A stretch of 64,000 nt of DNA from BP-464 sp045805505 (GTDB lineage Bacteria > Actinomycetota > Thermoleophilia > Solirubrobacterales > Solirubrobacteraceae): contig JBJMLA010000100.1 in the NCBI GenBank assembly GCA_045805505.1, positions 6,086 to 70,085 of the forward strand, read 5' to 3'. Numbering within the stretch: the first letter of the stretch is position 1; each line of letters begins with the position of its first letter. The notes beneath the pieces are model-generated. The model was not told where the DNA came from, did no database searches, and saw only the letters and a list, made by a program, of their open reading frames with translations. This document shows, piece by piece, positions 41,386-49,862 of this stretch. A program made the position numbers and the translations under genes.

Positions 41386-42106
41386 ACGGACGCTGCGGGT
41401 CTGCGCGCTGTACCCGGACCTGATGAACATCTACGCCGACCGCGGCAACCTGCTGCTGCTCGAGCGCCGCTGCGGCTGGCGCGGGATCGGCTTCGAGCTC
41501 ACGGGCGCCGGCCTGGGCGAGACGATCGATCCCGACGCCCACGACCTCTTCTACATCGGCGGCGGCCAGGACCGCGATCAGGCGCTGTGCGCCGAGGATC
41601 TCGTCGCCACCAAGCGCGACGCGCTGCACGCCGCGGCGGCCCGCGGCGCCGTGGTCCTCGGGGTCTGCGGCGGCTATCAGCTGCTCGGCCACTCCTACGA
41701 GATGGGCGCCGAGCATCTGCCCGGTGTCGGCCTCGTGGATCTGCGCACCGTCCGCGAGGACGGCCCGCGCCTGATCGGCAACGTCGCCATCGAGATGGAC
41801 ACCGACGACGGCCCGCGCGTGCTGGCCGGCTTCGAGAACCACGGCGGTCGCACCTACCTCGGTGACGACGAGCAGGCGCTGGGCAGGGTGCTGCGCGGGC
41901 ACGGCAACACGGGCGCGTCGGGCTTCGAGGGCGTGCGCCGCGGAACGGTCATCGGGACCTACCTCCACGGTCCGCTGCTGCCCAAGAACGCGTGGTTCGC
42001 CGACTGGCTGGTGAGCACCGCCCTGGGCGTTCCGGAGCTGCCCACGCTGGACGACCGGCTCGAGGACGCGGCGCACGCGTCGGCACGGCGCGCCGCAGGT
42101 TTGTAA
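41378..42106 (+). CDS. gatD: lipid II isoglutaminyl synthase glutaminase subunit GatD
   Basis: Class I glutamine amidotransferase of 242 residues that supplies ammonia to MurT. The nucleophile is in LGVCGGYQLLGHSY (cysteine about residue 95), and the catalytic histidine is in GTYLHGPLLPKN. The N-terminal LRVCALYPDLMNIYADRGNLLLLERR and FYIGGGQDRDQA are characteristic of GatD/CobQ-like proteins. There is no separate glutamate of the usual triad, in line with the known GatD Cys-His dyad with an aspartate from MurT. The start is a GTG at 41378, inside the methyltransferase stop. Confidence 0.92.
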   Translation: MSERTLRVCALYPDLMNIYADRGNLLLLERRCGWRGIGFELTGAGLGETIDPDAHDLFYIGGGQDRDQALCAEDLVATKRDALHAAAARGAVVLGVCGGYQLLGHSYEMGAEHLPGVGLVDLRTVREDGPRLIGNVAIEMDTDDGPRVLAGFENHGGRTYLGDDEQALGRVLRGHGNTGASGFEGVRRGTVIGTYLHGPLLPKNAWFADWLVSTALGVPELPTLDDRLEDAAHASARRAAGL

Positions 42107-42140
42107 GAATAAGAACTGTCCTCCCGGGACCTCTCCGCCC

Positions 42141-43142
42141 GTGAACATCGTCAACACCGCCCAAGCCGAGGGGCCGTCGTCCTTCCCGCAGGCAGCCACG
42201 CTGGAGTTCCGCGAGGTCACCAAGCGCTATCCGGGAGCAGACGCTCCCGCTGTCGACAAGCTCAGCCTGACCGTCGAGGCCGGCGAGATCTGCGTGCTGG
42301 TCGGACCGTCGGGCTGCGGCAAGACCACCGCGATGCGGATGGTCAACCGGATGATCGACATCACCGACGGCGACATCCTGCTCGACGGCCGCAGCGTCCG
42401 CGACCGCGCGCCGGCCGAGCTGCGGCGCGAGATCGGCTACGCGATCCAGCAGATCGGCCTGTTCCCGCACCTCAGCGTGGCCGACAACATCGGCACCGTT
42501 CCCAAGCTCCTGGGCCGTGACAAGGCGTGGATCGACCGCCGGGCCGCGGAGCTGCTCGAGCTCGTCGGGCTCGACCCCGCGCTGGCCAAGCGCTACCCGG
42601 CCCAGCTCTCGGGCGGCCAGCGCCAGCGCGTCGGCGTGGCGCGAGCGATCGCCGCCGACCCGCCGCTGCTGCTCATGGACGAGCCGTTCGGCGCTGTCGA
42701 TCCGATCAACCGCGACCGCCTGCAGAACGAGTTCCTGCGCCTGCAGAGCGAGCTGCGCAAGACCATCGTCTTCGTCACCCACGACATCGACGAGGCGATC
42801 AAGATGGGCGACCGCATCGCGATCCTGCGCGAGGGCGGCCACCTCGTCCAGTACGCGACGCCCGCCGAGCTGCTGACCCGCCCCGCCGACGAGTTCGTCG
42901 AGGGCTTCGTGGGCGCCGACCGCGGCCTCAAGCGCCTCTCGCTCGAGCGCGTTGCCGACGCGCCGCTCGGGCCGCCGACCGAGGACGCCGCGGTCACCGT
43001 GTCCTCCGACGACCGGCTGCGCGACGCCCTGTCGAAGATCCTCCTGGCCGGCGGCCGCTCGGCCGCGGTCGCCGACGACGCGGGCCGCATCACCGGGACG
43101 CTGACCATCGAGGGCATCGAGGAGGTGCTGCGGCGCACGTGA
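42141..43142 (+). CDS. osmolyte (glycine betaine/choline/proline) ABC transporter, ATP-binding protein
   Basis: Protein of 333 residues. The ABC ATPase motifs are complete: VLVGPSGCGKTTAMR (Walker A), the Q-loop YAIQQIGLFPHLSV, the signature LSGGQRQRVGVARA, the Walker B LLLMDEPFGAVDP, and the THDIDEA switch. After the ATPase (about residue 240) a short CBS-like part follows (VSSDDRLRDALSKILLAGGRSAAVADDAGRI), as in OpuAA/ProV, where CBS modules sense ionic strength. The GTG start at 42141 follows an AT-rich patch TAAGAATAAGAA (about 42105-42116) that may contain a promoter. Confidence 0.9.
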   Translation: MNIVNTAQAEGPSSFPQAATLEFREVTKRYPGADAPAVDKLSLTVEAGEICVLVGPSGCGKTTAMRMVNRMIDITDGDILLDGRSVRDRAPAELRREIGYAIQQIGLFPHLSVADNIGTVPKLLGRDKAWIDRRAAELLELVGLDPALAKRYPAQLSGGQRQRVGVARAIAADPPLLLMDEPFGAVDPINRDRLQNEFLRLQSELRKTIVFVTHDIDEAIKMGDRIAILREGGHLVQYATPAELLTRPADEFVEGFVGADRGLKRLSLERVADAPLGPPTEDAAVTVSSDDRLRDALSKILLAGGRSAAVADDAGRITGTLTIEGIEEVLRRT

Positions 43143-43828
43143 TCGCGCAGGTCGTCATCCATCAGCGCCAGAGCACCTGCGAGAGCCGCAACGGGTTCTG
43201 CCCCGACTGGATCGCCGACCATCTCGGCGACTACGTCGACCCGCTCGTCCGGCACGTCGAGCTGACGATCGTCGCGGTCGCCGTCGGTTTCGCGCTGGCC
43301 TTCGCCCTCGGCCTGCTGGCCCACCGGCGCCGCTGGCTGATCGGGCCGATCACCGCGGCCACGGGCGTGCTGTTCACCATCCCGTCGCTGGCCCTGTTCG
43401 CCGTGCTCGTCACCTCGCCGCTGGGCTTCGGCTTCGTCAGCGGCGTGCTGCCGCTGATCCTCTACACGCTGCAGATCATCTTCCGCAACGTGGTCACCGG
43501 GCTGGCCGGCGTTCCCGAGGAGTCGCGAGACGCCGCCCGCGGAATGGGCATGACCGAGCGCCAGCTGCTCTGGCGCGTCGAGGTCCCCCTGGCCATGCCC
43601 GAGATCGTCGCCGGCCTGCGGATCGCCACCGTCACCACGGTCGCGCTGGCCACCCTGGCCTTCTACGCCGGCGCCGGCGGGCTGGGCGCGCAGATCAACA
43701 CCGACGTCAACTTCAAGTCCAACGTGGCGGTGGCGGGAGGCCTGGCGATCCTGCTGGCGCTGGCGCTCGACATGGTCCTGCTGGGCGCCGAGCGCGCGCT
43801 GTCGCCGTGGCGGAGGGTCCGCGCGTGA
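43139..43828 (+). CDS. osmolyte ABC transporter, permease 1 (OpuCB/ProW-like)
   Basis: Membrane protein of 229 residues with about five helices. The typical loop EESRDAARGMGMTERQLLWRVEVPLAMPEI, the EAA motif with G-x9-LP, contacts the ATPase. The N-terminus has an unusual soluble part (QRQSTCESRNGFCPDW) before the first helix. It overlaps the ATPase gene by four bases (GTGA) and ends in a TGATG overlap with permease 2. OpuC-like systems use two permeases and one lipoprotein binding protein, and this layout matches. Confidence 0.88.
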   Translation: MIAQVVIHQRQSTCESRNGFCPDWIADHLGDYVDPLVRHVELTIVAVAVGFALAFALGLLAHRRRWLIGPITAATGVLFTIPSLALFAVLVTSPLGFGFVSGVLPLILYTLQIIFRNVVTGLAGVPEESRDAARGMGMTERQLLWRVEVPLAMPEIVAGLRIATVTTVALATLAFYAGAGGLGAQINTDVNFKSNVAVAGGLAILLALALDMVLLGAERALSPWRRVRA

Positions 43829-45525
43829 TGGTCGGCTTCCTCCCCGTCGGCGACGCGATCGACTTCATCTTCCACGAGCGCCAGTCGGTGGGCGGCGGTG
43901 CCGACATCGGCGGCTCGAACCTGTGGCCGCTGCTCGGCACGCACCTGCAGGTCGTCGGCCTGTCGCTGGTGATCGCCTGCGCGATCGCCATCCCGATCGC
44001 GCTGTGGCTCGGCCATGTCGGCCGCGGGCAGGTCCTGGCCTCGACGGTGGCCAACGCGGGCCGCGCGATCCCGTCGTTCGCGCTGCTGGTCTTCACCAGC
44101 ACCTACATCGGGCTGACGACCGGCAACCTCGTCTTCGCGATGGTCGTGCTGGCCGTGCCGCCGATCTTCACCAACACCTACGTCGGGGTGCGCCAGGTCG
44201 ACGCCGACGTCGTGGACGCCGGGCGCGGCATGGGCATGACGCGCACGCAGATGATCCGCCGCGTCCAGCTTCCGCTCGCGCTGCCGCTGATCTTCGGCGG
44301 CATCCGCACCTCGGCCATCAACGTCGTCGCCACCGCGACGCTGGGGCCGTTCGTCGGCGTCAACACGCTCGGCGACCCCATCCTGAGCGCCAACGTCTAC
44401 GGCGATTCCGGCCGGCTCGGGGGCGCGATCCTCGTCGCGGGCCTCGCGCTGGCCTCTGAAGCGATCTTCGCCGCCCTCCAGCGCGTAGTCACGCCTGCAG
44501 GGCTGAAAGCTGCACAACCCCCAAGGAGGAAGTTCCCAGTGAGAGTTCGTCCCTACATCGCGGCGCTGCTGGCGTTCGCGGCCCTGTTCGTCCTCGCCGC
44601 CTGCGGCGACGACAACGACAGCAAGAGCAGTGACACCACCACGTCGAGCACCAGCGACCGCGGCTACGCCGACACGGCCATCCAGCCGGTCGACGGCGCG
44701 GCCTCGACGCCCGAGATGAAGGTGGGTTCCAAGAACTTCACCGAGCAGTTCATCCTCGGCGAGATCTACGCCCAGTCCCTGCAGGCCGCGGGGTACAAGG
44801 TCTCCAAGCAGCTCGACCTCGGATCCGAGCAGATCGCCTACAAGGCGCTCAAGAGCGGCAAGATCGACGCCTACCCCGAGTACACGGGCACGATGCTGAC
44901 GTCCTTCTACAAGGTCGACATCGCCGACGTCCCGAAGGATCCGCAGGAGGCCTACGAGCAGGCCAAGAGCGACGCCGCGGAGGATGACGTCACGGCGCTG
45001 CCGCAGACGCCGTTCACCGACTCCAACGGCTTTGCCATGACGCAGGCCAAGGCCGACGAGCTCGGTGTCGAGAACCTCTCGGACCTCTCCGACAAGGCGT
45101 CCGAGCTGACGCTCGCCGGCCCGCCGGAGTGCCGCCAGCGCGAGGACTGCAAGCTGGGCCTCGAGAAGGTCTACGGCCTGAAGTTCAAGAAGTTCACGCC
45201 GATCGACCTGGCCAAGCGCCATGAGGTCCTCACCGGCGGCCAGGCCGACGTCTCGCTGGTCTTCACGACCGACGGGCAGATCCAGACCGAGAAGCTCAAG
45301 CTCCTGGGTGACGACAAGTCGCTGTTCCCGCCCTACAACGTGAGCTTCCTGGTCAACTCTTCGACCCTCGACGCCCACCCGGGCATGGACAAGGTCATCG
45401 AGCAGGTCCAGGCGGGCCTGACCACCGAGGTCATGCAGGAGCTCAACTCCCGCGTCGACCTCGACAAGCAGAAGCCGGCCGACGTGGCCAGGGACTACCT
45501 CAAGGAGTCCGGCTTCATCTCCTAG
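43828..45525 (+). CDS. osmolyte ABC transporter, permease 2 fused to substrate-binding lipoprotein
   Basis: One open frame of 565 residues. Residues 1-220 are a permease like OpuCD/ProW (EAA loop DAGRGMGMTRTQMIRRVQLPLALP). Residues 245-565 are an OpuAC/ProX-type binding protein: KVGSKNFTEQFILGEIYAQSL, DAYPEYTGT, VSFLVNSSTL. Between them is VRVRPYIAALLAFAALFVLAAC, a complete lipoprotein signal with lipobox LAAC, at about 238-259. No stop codon separates the halves. A fused permease/binding protein is known in OpuABC-like systems, but a strong internal Shine-Dalgarno and GTG at 44539 suggest a separate, lipid-anchored binding protein too. Start ATG at 43828; GTG 43825 is also possible. Confidence 0.88.
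   Translation: MVGFLPVGDAIDFIFHERQSVGGGADIGGSNLWPLLGTHLQVVGLSLVIACAIAIPIALWLGHVGRGQVLASTVANAGRAIPSFALLVFTSTYIGLTTGNLVFAMVVLAVPPIFTNTYVGVRQVDADVVDAGRGMGMTRTQMIRRVQLPLALPLIFGGIRTSAINVVATATLGPFVGVNTLGDPILSANVYGDSGRLGGAILVAGLALASEAIFAALQRVVTPAGLKAAQPPRRKFPVRVRPYIAALLAFAALFVLAACGDDNDSKSSDTTTSSTSDRGYADTAIQPVDGAASTPEMKVGSKNFTEQFILGEIYAQSLQAAGYKVSKQLDLGSEQIAYKALKSGKIDAYPEYTGTMLTSFYKVDIADVPKDPQEAYEQAKSDAAEDDVTALPQTPFTDSNGFAMTQAKADELGVENLSDLSDKASELTLAGPPECRQREDCKLGLEKVYGLKFKKFTPIDLAKRHEVLTGGQADVSLVFTTDGQIQTEKLKLLGDDKSLFPPYNVSFLVNSSTLDAHPGMDKVIEQVQAGLTTEVMQELNSRVDLDKQKPADVARDYLKESGFIS
44523..44541 (+). promoter_or_regulatory. internal ribosome binding site and GTG start for the binding protein
   Basis: AAGGAGGA at 44523-44530 lies eight bases before an in-frame GTG at 44539, inside the fused permease/binding-protein frame. 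The codons after it form a lipoprotein signal sequence. This is one of the strongest ribosome sites in the window, so independent initiation of the binding protein is likely. Confidence 0.7.
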
Positions 45526-45537
45526 CCGTTACGCCGC

Positions 45538-45566
45538 GCCGCGCCCGGCGTTTTGCCGGGCGCGGC
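45538..45566. terminator. GC-rich hairpin after osmolyte operon
   Basis: A 12-base arm GCCGCGCCCGGC (45538-45549) pairs perfectly with 45555-45566 across the loop GTTTT. It follows the binding-protein stop by 12 bases. No long T-run follows, so it may be a terminator of the kind common in high-GC bacteria or an mRNA-stabilising structure. Confidence 0.75.
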
Positions 45567-45583
45567 CGGGGTAGGAGTCCGGG

Positions 45584-45886
45584 GTGGTCTCCACCCGGGA
45601 CGAGCGGCTGGCGCGCAACGAGACGGAGTTCCGCACCGCCAACGAGGCGATGCCGACCCCGACCCGCACCCAGGCCAACTACTTCTGCGAGTGCAGCGAT
45701 CGGGATTGCACCGCGTTCGTCGCCATCTCCGCGGACGAGTACCGCCGCGTGCGGCGCGATCCCATGCAGTTCGTCGTCGTCCCGGGGCACGAGCGCCTCG
45801 ACATCGAGACCGTCGTCGAGTCCGACGAGCGCTTCCGCATCGTCCACAAGGACGAGGACGTGCGCCACATCGTCGATCCGGACTAG
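45584..45886 (+). CDS. small cysteine-containing protein of unknown function
   Basis: Protein of 100 residues, starting at GTG. The segment NYFCECSDRDCTAFVAISADEY holds three cysteines in a CxC-x3-C layout, then RRVRRDPMQFVVVPGHE and a strand-rich end FRIVHKDEDVRHIV. Similar short proteins with CEC and VxPGHE segments occur in many actinobacteria and are of unknown function. The cysteines could hold a metal. Its TAG interlocks with the dut stop in a CTAG. Confidence 0.7.
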   Translation: MVSTRDERLARNETEFRTANEAMPTPTRTQANYFCECSDRDCTAFVAISADEYRRVRRDPMQFVVVPGHERLDIETVVESDERFRIVHKDEDVRHIVDPD

Positions 45887-46314
45887 CGGCCGGAGCTGCC
45901 GAAGCCGCCGTCGCCGCGCGCGGACTCGTTGAGCGACGAGACCTCCTCGACGGGCGGCGTCTCGACCCGCACGAGCACGAGCTGGGCGATCCGGTCGCCG
46001 ACCGCCACGCTGAACGGCTCGCTGCGGTCGGTGTTGATGAGGATCACGCGGATCTCGCCCCGGTAGCCCGAGTCGATCAGGCCCGGCGCGTTGACCACCG
46101 AGATGCCGTGCTTGGCCGCGGTCCCCGATCGCGGGAGCACGAGCGCCGCGTGGCCGTTGGAGACCTCGATGGCGATGCCCGTCCCGACGATGGCGCGCTC
46201 GCCGGGCGCCAGCTCGGCGGCCTCGGTGGCGTAGAGGTCATAACCCGCGTCGCCCTCGTGCGCGTGGGTCGGAAGCGTCGCGGCCTCGTGCAGGCGCTGG
46301 ACGCGCAGCCTCAC
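45883..46314 (-). CDS. dut: dUTP diphosphatase
   Basis: Trimeric dUTPase subunit of 143 residues that removes dUTP and yields dUMP. All five family motifs are visible in order: DAGYDLYA, PRSGTAAKHGI, GLIDSGYRGEI, DRIAQLVL and a C-terminal RGDGGFGSSG, which closes over the active site. It is coupled to the upstream hflX gene by a 4-base ATGA overlap. Confidence 0.95.
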   Translation of the reverse strand: MRLRVQRLHEAATLPTHAHEGDAGYDLYATEAAELAPGERAIVGTGIAIEVSNGHAALVLPRSGTAAKHGISVVNAPGLIDSGYRGEIRVILINTDRSEPFSVAVGDRIAQLVLVRVETPPVEEVSSLNESARGDGGFGSSGR

Positions 46315-47585
46315 GCGGGCTGGCCGTTGCTCGAGAAGCGCTCGAAGAACCGGACGCTGCTCGCGGGGACCAGCGCCTTGACGCGCACGCCCTCGGCGGT
46401 GTCCTCTCGCTCCATCTCGCCGGCGACGTCGTGGAGCTCGGCGAGCAGCTTGCCCTCCTTGTAGGGCAGCAGCAGCTCCATCGGGCGCATCGTGGCCTTG
46501 AAGGACTCCTCGACACGGTCGGCGAGCTCGTCGAGCCCCTCCCCCGTGACCGCCGAGACCATGACCGCGCCGCGGTGACGGTGGGCGATCTCGGAGCGCT
46601 GCTGCTCGTCGAGCGCATCGATCTTGTTGAGCACGAGCACGCGTGGACGGTCGCCGGCGCCGATGTTCTCGAGCACGTCGTCCACCGCGCGCATCATCCC
46701 CATGCGGTCCTCCTCCTCGGCCGAGGCGTCGACCACATGGAGGATCAGATCCGCCAGCCGCGTCTCCTCGAGCGTGGCGCCGAACGCCTCGACGAGCTGG
46801 TGGGGCAGCTTGCGGATGAAGCCGACGGTGTCGGTGAGCAGGTACTGGCGGCCGTGGAAGCGGGCCAGGCGCGTGGTCGGGTCCAGGGTGTGGAAGAGCC
46901 GGTCGCGGACGCCGACGTCGGCCCCGGTGAGCTTGTTGAGCAGCGTCGACTTACCGGCGTTGGTGTAGCCGGCCAGCGCCACCTGCGGCAGGTGCGCGCG
47001 CTCGCGCTCGGCGCGCATCGTCGCCCGCGAGCCCTGCACCTGCTTGAGCCGGCGCTTGAGCGCGGCGATGCGGTCGCGGGCCAGGCGGCGGTCGGTCTCG
47101 ATCTGGGACTCGCCCGGACCGCGGGTTGCGAAGCCGCCGCTCGACACGCCGCCGAGGCGCTCGAGGTGCGTCCACAGGCCCCGCATGCGGGCGAGGTTGT
47201 ACTCGAGCTGGGCGAGCTCGACCTGCAGCTTGCCCTCCGAGCTGTGGGCGTGCTCGGCGAAGATGTCGAGGATCGTCGCGGTGCGGTCGACGACCGGGAT
47301 CTTCTCGAGCGCGCTCTCGAGGTTGCGCTCCTGGCGCGGCGTGAGCTCGTCGTCGCAGGCCACGACGTTCGCGTCGAGGCGCTTGACCATCTCCTTGAGC
47401 TCCTCGACCTTGCCCGTGCCGAGGTAGGTGTTCGGATGCGGCGCCTCGCGGTGCTGGATGAGCTCGCCCACGACGGCGACGCCGGCGGTCCGCAGCAGCT
47501 CCTTGAGCTCGTCGAGATCGTCGCCGTCGGGAAGGGCGGCGATGCAGATGGCTCGCTGTGCTGCTCTGGGTTCGTGCACCTGCAT
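46311..47585 (-). CDS. hflX: ribosome-associated GTPase HflX
   Basis: GTPase of 424 residues that splits stalled 70S ribosomes. The N-terminal HflX domain has ELIQHREAPHPNTYLGTGKVEEL, DDELTPRQERNLE and DRTATILDIFAEHAHSSEGKLQVELAQL. The linker has GGFATRGPGESQIETDRRL, and the GTPase domain has G1 AGYTNAGKSTLLN, G3 DTVGFIRKLP, and G4 NKID. The length and motifs are standard. It is normally near miaA and dapF in actinobacteria; here it is separated from them by the modABC and dapE/C/D region. Confidence 0.95.
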   Translation of the reverse strand: MQVHEPRAAQRAICIAALPDGDDLDELKELLRTAGVAVVGELIQHREAPHPNTYLGTGKVEELKEMVKRLDANVVACDDELTPRQERNLESALEKIPVVDRTATILDIFAEHAHSSEGKLQVELAQLEYNLARMRGLWTHLERLGGVSSGGFATRGPGESQIETDRRLARDRIAALKRRLKQVQGSRATMRAERERAHLPQVALAGYTNAGKSTLLNKLTGADVGVRDRLFHTLDPTTRLARFHGRQYLLTDTVGFIRKLPHQLVEAFGATLEETRLADLILHVVDASAEEEDRMGMMRAVDDVLENIGAGDRPRVLVLNKIDALDEQQRSEIAHRHRGAVMVSAVTGEGLDELADRVEESFKATMRPMELLLPYKEGKLLAELHDVAGEMEREDTAEGVRVKALVPASSVRFFERFSSNGQPA

Positions 47586-47590
47586 CGAGT

Positions 47591-48031
47591 CTATGCCGGA
47601 AGCACGCGGATCACCGAGTCCGCGACGCAGACCGGACGCGTGCCGTCGCGCAGCTCGACGGTGAAGCGCTGAACGACCTCGAGCCAGTCGCCGCGCTCGG
47701 CCACCGACACGATCTCCATCGTCGCGCGCACCTCGCTTCCGGCCGGCACCGGCGCGGGGAAGCGCACGCGGTCATAGCCCATGTTCACGCCCATCTTGGC
47801 GCCGCTCGTCACCGGCACGAGCTCGTCGCGGAAGCCGTCGACCATCGCCAGCGTGAGGTTGCCGTGGGCGATCGTGGTCCCGTAAGGGCTCTCGCGCGCC
47901 GCGCGCTCGACGTCGGTGTGGATCCACTGCCGGTCCCCCGACAGCGTGGCGAAGCTGTCGATGTCGTCCTGGCTGACCGTCCGCCAGGCCGACGGGCCGT
48001 AGATGGTGCCGGGCTCGACGGCGAGGGCCAT
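47591..48031 (-). CDS. MaoC-like hotdog dehydratase
   Basis: Protein of 146 residues. The MaoC/NodN hydratase-2 motif is evident: VSQDDIDSFATLSGDRQWIHTDVERA, with the Asp-x4-His catalytic pair (D...IH), then PYGTTIAHGNLTLAM. It should add water to trans-2-enoyl-CoA giving (R)-3-hydroxyacyl-CoA, or act on a related thioester. Start ATG at 48031. It is five bases upstream of hflX on the same strand. Confidence 0.88.
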   Translation of the reverse strand: MALAVEPGTIYGPSAWRTVSQDDIDSFATLSGDRQWIHTDVERAARESPYGTTIAHGNLTLAMVDGFRDELVPVTSGAKMGVNMGYDRVRFPAPVPAGSEVRATMEIVSVAERGDWLEVVQRFTVELRDGTRPVCVADSVIRVLPA

Positions 48032-48040
48032 GCGCTGACG

Positions 48041-49087
48041 CTACCGGGCGACCACGCGAAGGGCCGAGGCCTTGACCACGGCCACCACTGGTGTGCCGGG
48101 CGCGAGCCCCATCGCCCGGGCCGCGTCGGGAGTGATCTCGGCGACCAGGGGCTGGCCGGCGTCGAGCCCGACACGCACCCGGCTGCCGAGCGTCGTGACG
48201 GTCGTGACGGTGGCCGCCAGCCGGTTGCGGGCCGAGCCGGCACCGAGCGTGTCCGGGGGATCGATCGCGACGTCCCAGGGATGCAGCGTGACGGCAACCG
48301 GTCCGCGCGCCGGGGTCGTCGTCGCCAGCTCTCCTCCCCCCTGGAGCCGGACCATCGTGTCCTCCGCCTCCCCCGTCAGCACGACGGCGCCGGTGAAGTC
48401 CGCGACGAACGCCGACGCCGGCGCCGCGGCCAGCTCGTCAGCCGTGCCCCGCTGCACGATGCGGCCACCGTCGATGACTGCGATGGCGCCCGCGAGCTGC
48501 GCGGCCTCGGTGAAGTCGTGCGTGACGAGAATGGTCGGCGCCGCGGTCTGGCGGATGGTCGCCGCCAGATGCGCGGACGCGGTTGCGCGCGTCCGGGCGT
48601 CGAGCGACGAGAGCGGCTCGTCGAGGAGCAGCACGGCGGGGTCGCGCGCCAGCGCCCGGGCAAGCGCCACGCGCTGGCGCTCGCCGCCCGAGAGCTCGCG
48701 AGGCTTGGCCTCGGCGCGCTGCTCGAGTCCGAGCCGGGCCAGCAGCATGAGCGCCGCGGTGCGCCGTTGCGAGCGTGGGCAGTCGTGAAGCGCGTAGGCG
48801 ACGTTGCGCCAGGCGCTCAGATGGCCGAACAGCGCGTGGTCCTGAAAGACCATGCCGACACGCCGGCGCTCCGCCGGGACGTCGATCCCGCGGCAGGTGT
48901 CGAGCCACACCGCTTCTCCCGCATGGATGCTTCCGGCCGTGGGGCGCAGCAGGCCGGCGAGCACACGCAGCGCCGTCGTCTTGCCGGCACCCGACGGGCC
49001 GGCAAGCGCGAGGCACTCCCCCGGCCCGACGGTGAAGGACACCTCGAGGCCGATCGGTCCTGCGCCCGAGAACTCAGCGCGCAGCAC
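48041..49087 (-). CDS. modC: molybdate ABC transporter, ATP-binding protein ModC
   Basis: Protein of 348 residues from the GTG at 49087, which has GGTGGAG nine bases ahead (GTG at 49099 also possible). ATPase motifs: ALAGPSGAGKTTALR, FQDHALFGHLS, LSGGERQRVALARA, LLLDEPLSSLD and THDFTEA. The C-terminal domain (about 285-348) is a TOBE/Mop domain, NRLAATVTTVTTLGSRVRVGLDAG, which binds molybdate in ModC. It overlaps modB by 14 bases and completes a regulator-modA-modB-modC operon. Confidence 0.92.
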   Translation of the reverse strand: MLRAEFSGAGPIGLEVSFTVGPGECLALAGPSGAGKTTALRVLAGLLRPTAGSIHAGEAVWLDTCRGIDVPAERRRVGMVFQDHALFGHLSAWRNVAYALHDCPRSQRRTAALMLLARLGLEQRAEAKPRELSGGERQRVALARALARDPAVLLLDEPLSSLDARTRATASAHLAATIRQTAAPTILVTHDFTEAAQLAGAIAVIDGGRIVQRGTADELAAAPASAFVADFTGAVVLTGEAEDTMVRLQGGGELATTTPARGPVAVTLHPWDVAIDPPDTLGAGSARNRLAATVTTVTTLGSRVRVGLDAGQPLVAEITPDAARAMGLAPGTPVVAVVKASALRVVAR

Positions 49088-49862
49088 GGCGCTCTCCACC
49101 GATCCTGACGACGACGAGCAACGCGGCCGCCAGTGCCACGAGGACCGTCGACAGCGCGAGGGCGCCGTCGAGATCGGTGCCGAAGCGGTCGTAGATGGCC
49201 AGCGAGGCCGTCCGCGTCTCGCCCGCCAGCGATCCGGCGAACATCAGCGTGGCGCCGAACTCGCCGAGCGCCCGCGCCAGCGCGAGGGCGGCCCCCGTGA
49301 GCAGCCCGCCCGACGCCGCTGGTACGGCGACGCGCAGGAACGTCCGGGCCGGGCCGGCACCGAGCGTCCTCGAGGCCTCGAGGATCGACGGATCGACGGC
49401 CGCGAACGCGGCCTGCGCCTGGCGGACGTGAAACGGCGCGGCGACGAAGACCAGCGCGACGATCACCGCGGCGGTGTGCAGCGGCAGGACGATCCCGGCG
49501 TCGCCGAGCGTCGCCCCGACCAGGCCCTGAGGCCCGAACGCGACCAGCAGCGCGAGTCCGGCCACCGCAGGCGGCAGCACGAGCGGAAGCTCCACGAGGG
49601 TGATGACGACCGCCCGTCCGGGAAAGCGGCGCGTGGCGAGCATCCAGGCCGCGGGCGTGCCGAGCAGGACGATCACGGCGAGCGCCACGGCAGCGGTCTC
49701 CATGGACAGCCACAGCGCCTGCCGCGCCGAGGCGTCGTCCAGCGCGCTGAGCAGATGCGCCGGCGACGAGTGGGTGACGAGCGCCGCCACCGGCAGCGCG
49801 AGGAAGGCGACCATCAGGGCCGTCGCGCCGGCGGCCGCCGCCGGGAAGAGGCGTGCGCTCAT
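49074..49862 (-). CDS. modB: molybdate ABC transporter, permease ModB
   Basis: Membrane protein of 262 residues with about five to six helices and the permease loop LEASRTLGAGPARTFLRVAVPAASGGL, the ModB/CysT-like EAA motif. A conserved LALARALGEFGATLMFAGS follows, characteristic of molybdate/tungstate and sulfate permeases. It overlaps modA by 4 bases. With modA and modC it imports molybdate for molybdenum cofactor enzymes; no such enzyme is in the window. Confidence 0.92.
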   Translation of the reverse strand: MSARLFPAAAAGATALMVAFLALPVAALVTHSSPAHLLSALDDASARQALWLSMETAAVALAVIVLLGTPAAWMLATRRFPGRAVVITLVELPLVLPPAVAGLALLVAFGPQGLVGATLGDAGIVLPLHTAAVIVALVFVAAPFHVRQAQAAFAAVDPSILEASRTLGAGPARTFLRVAVPAASGGLLTGAALALARALGEFGATLMFAGSLAGETRTASLAIYDRFGTDLDGALALSTVLVALAAALLVVVRIGGERRAAR

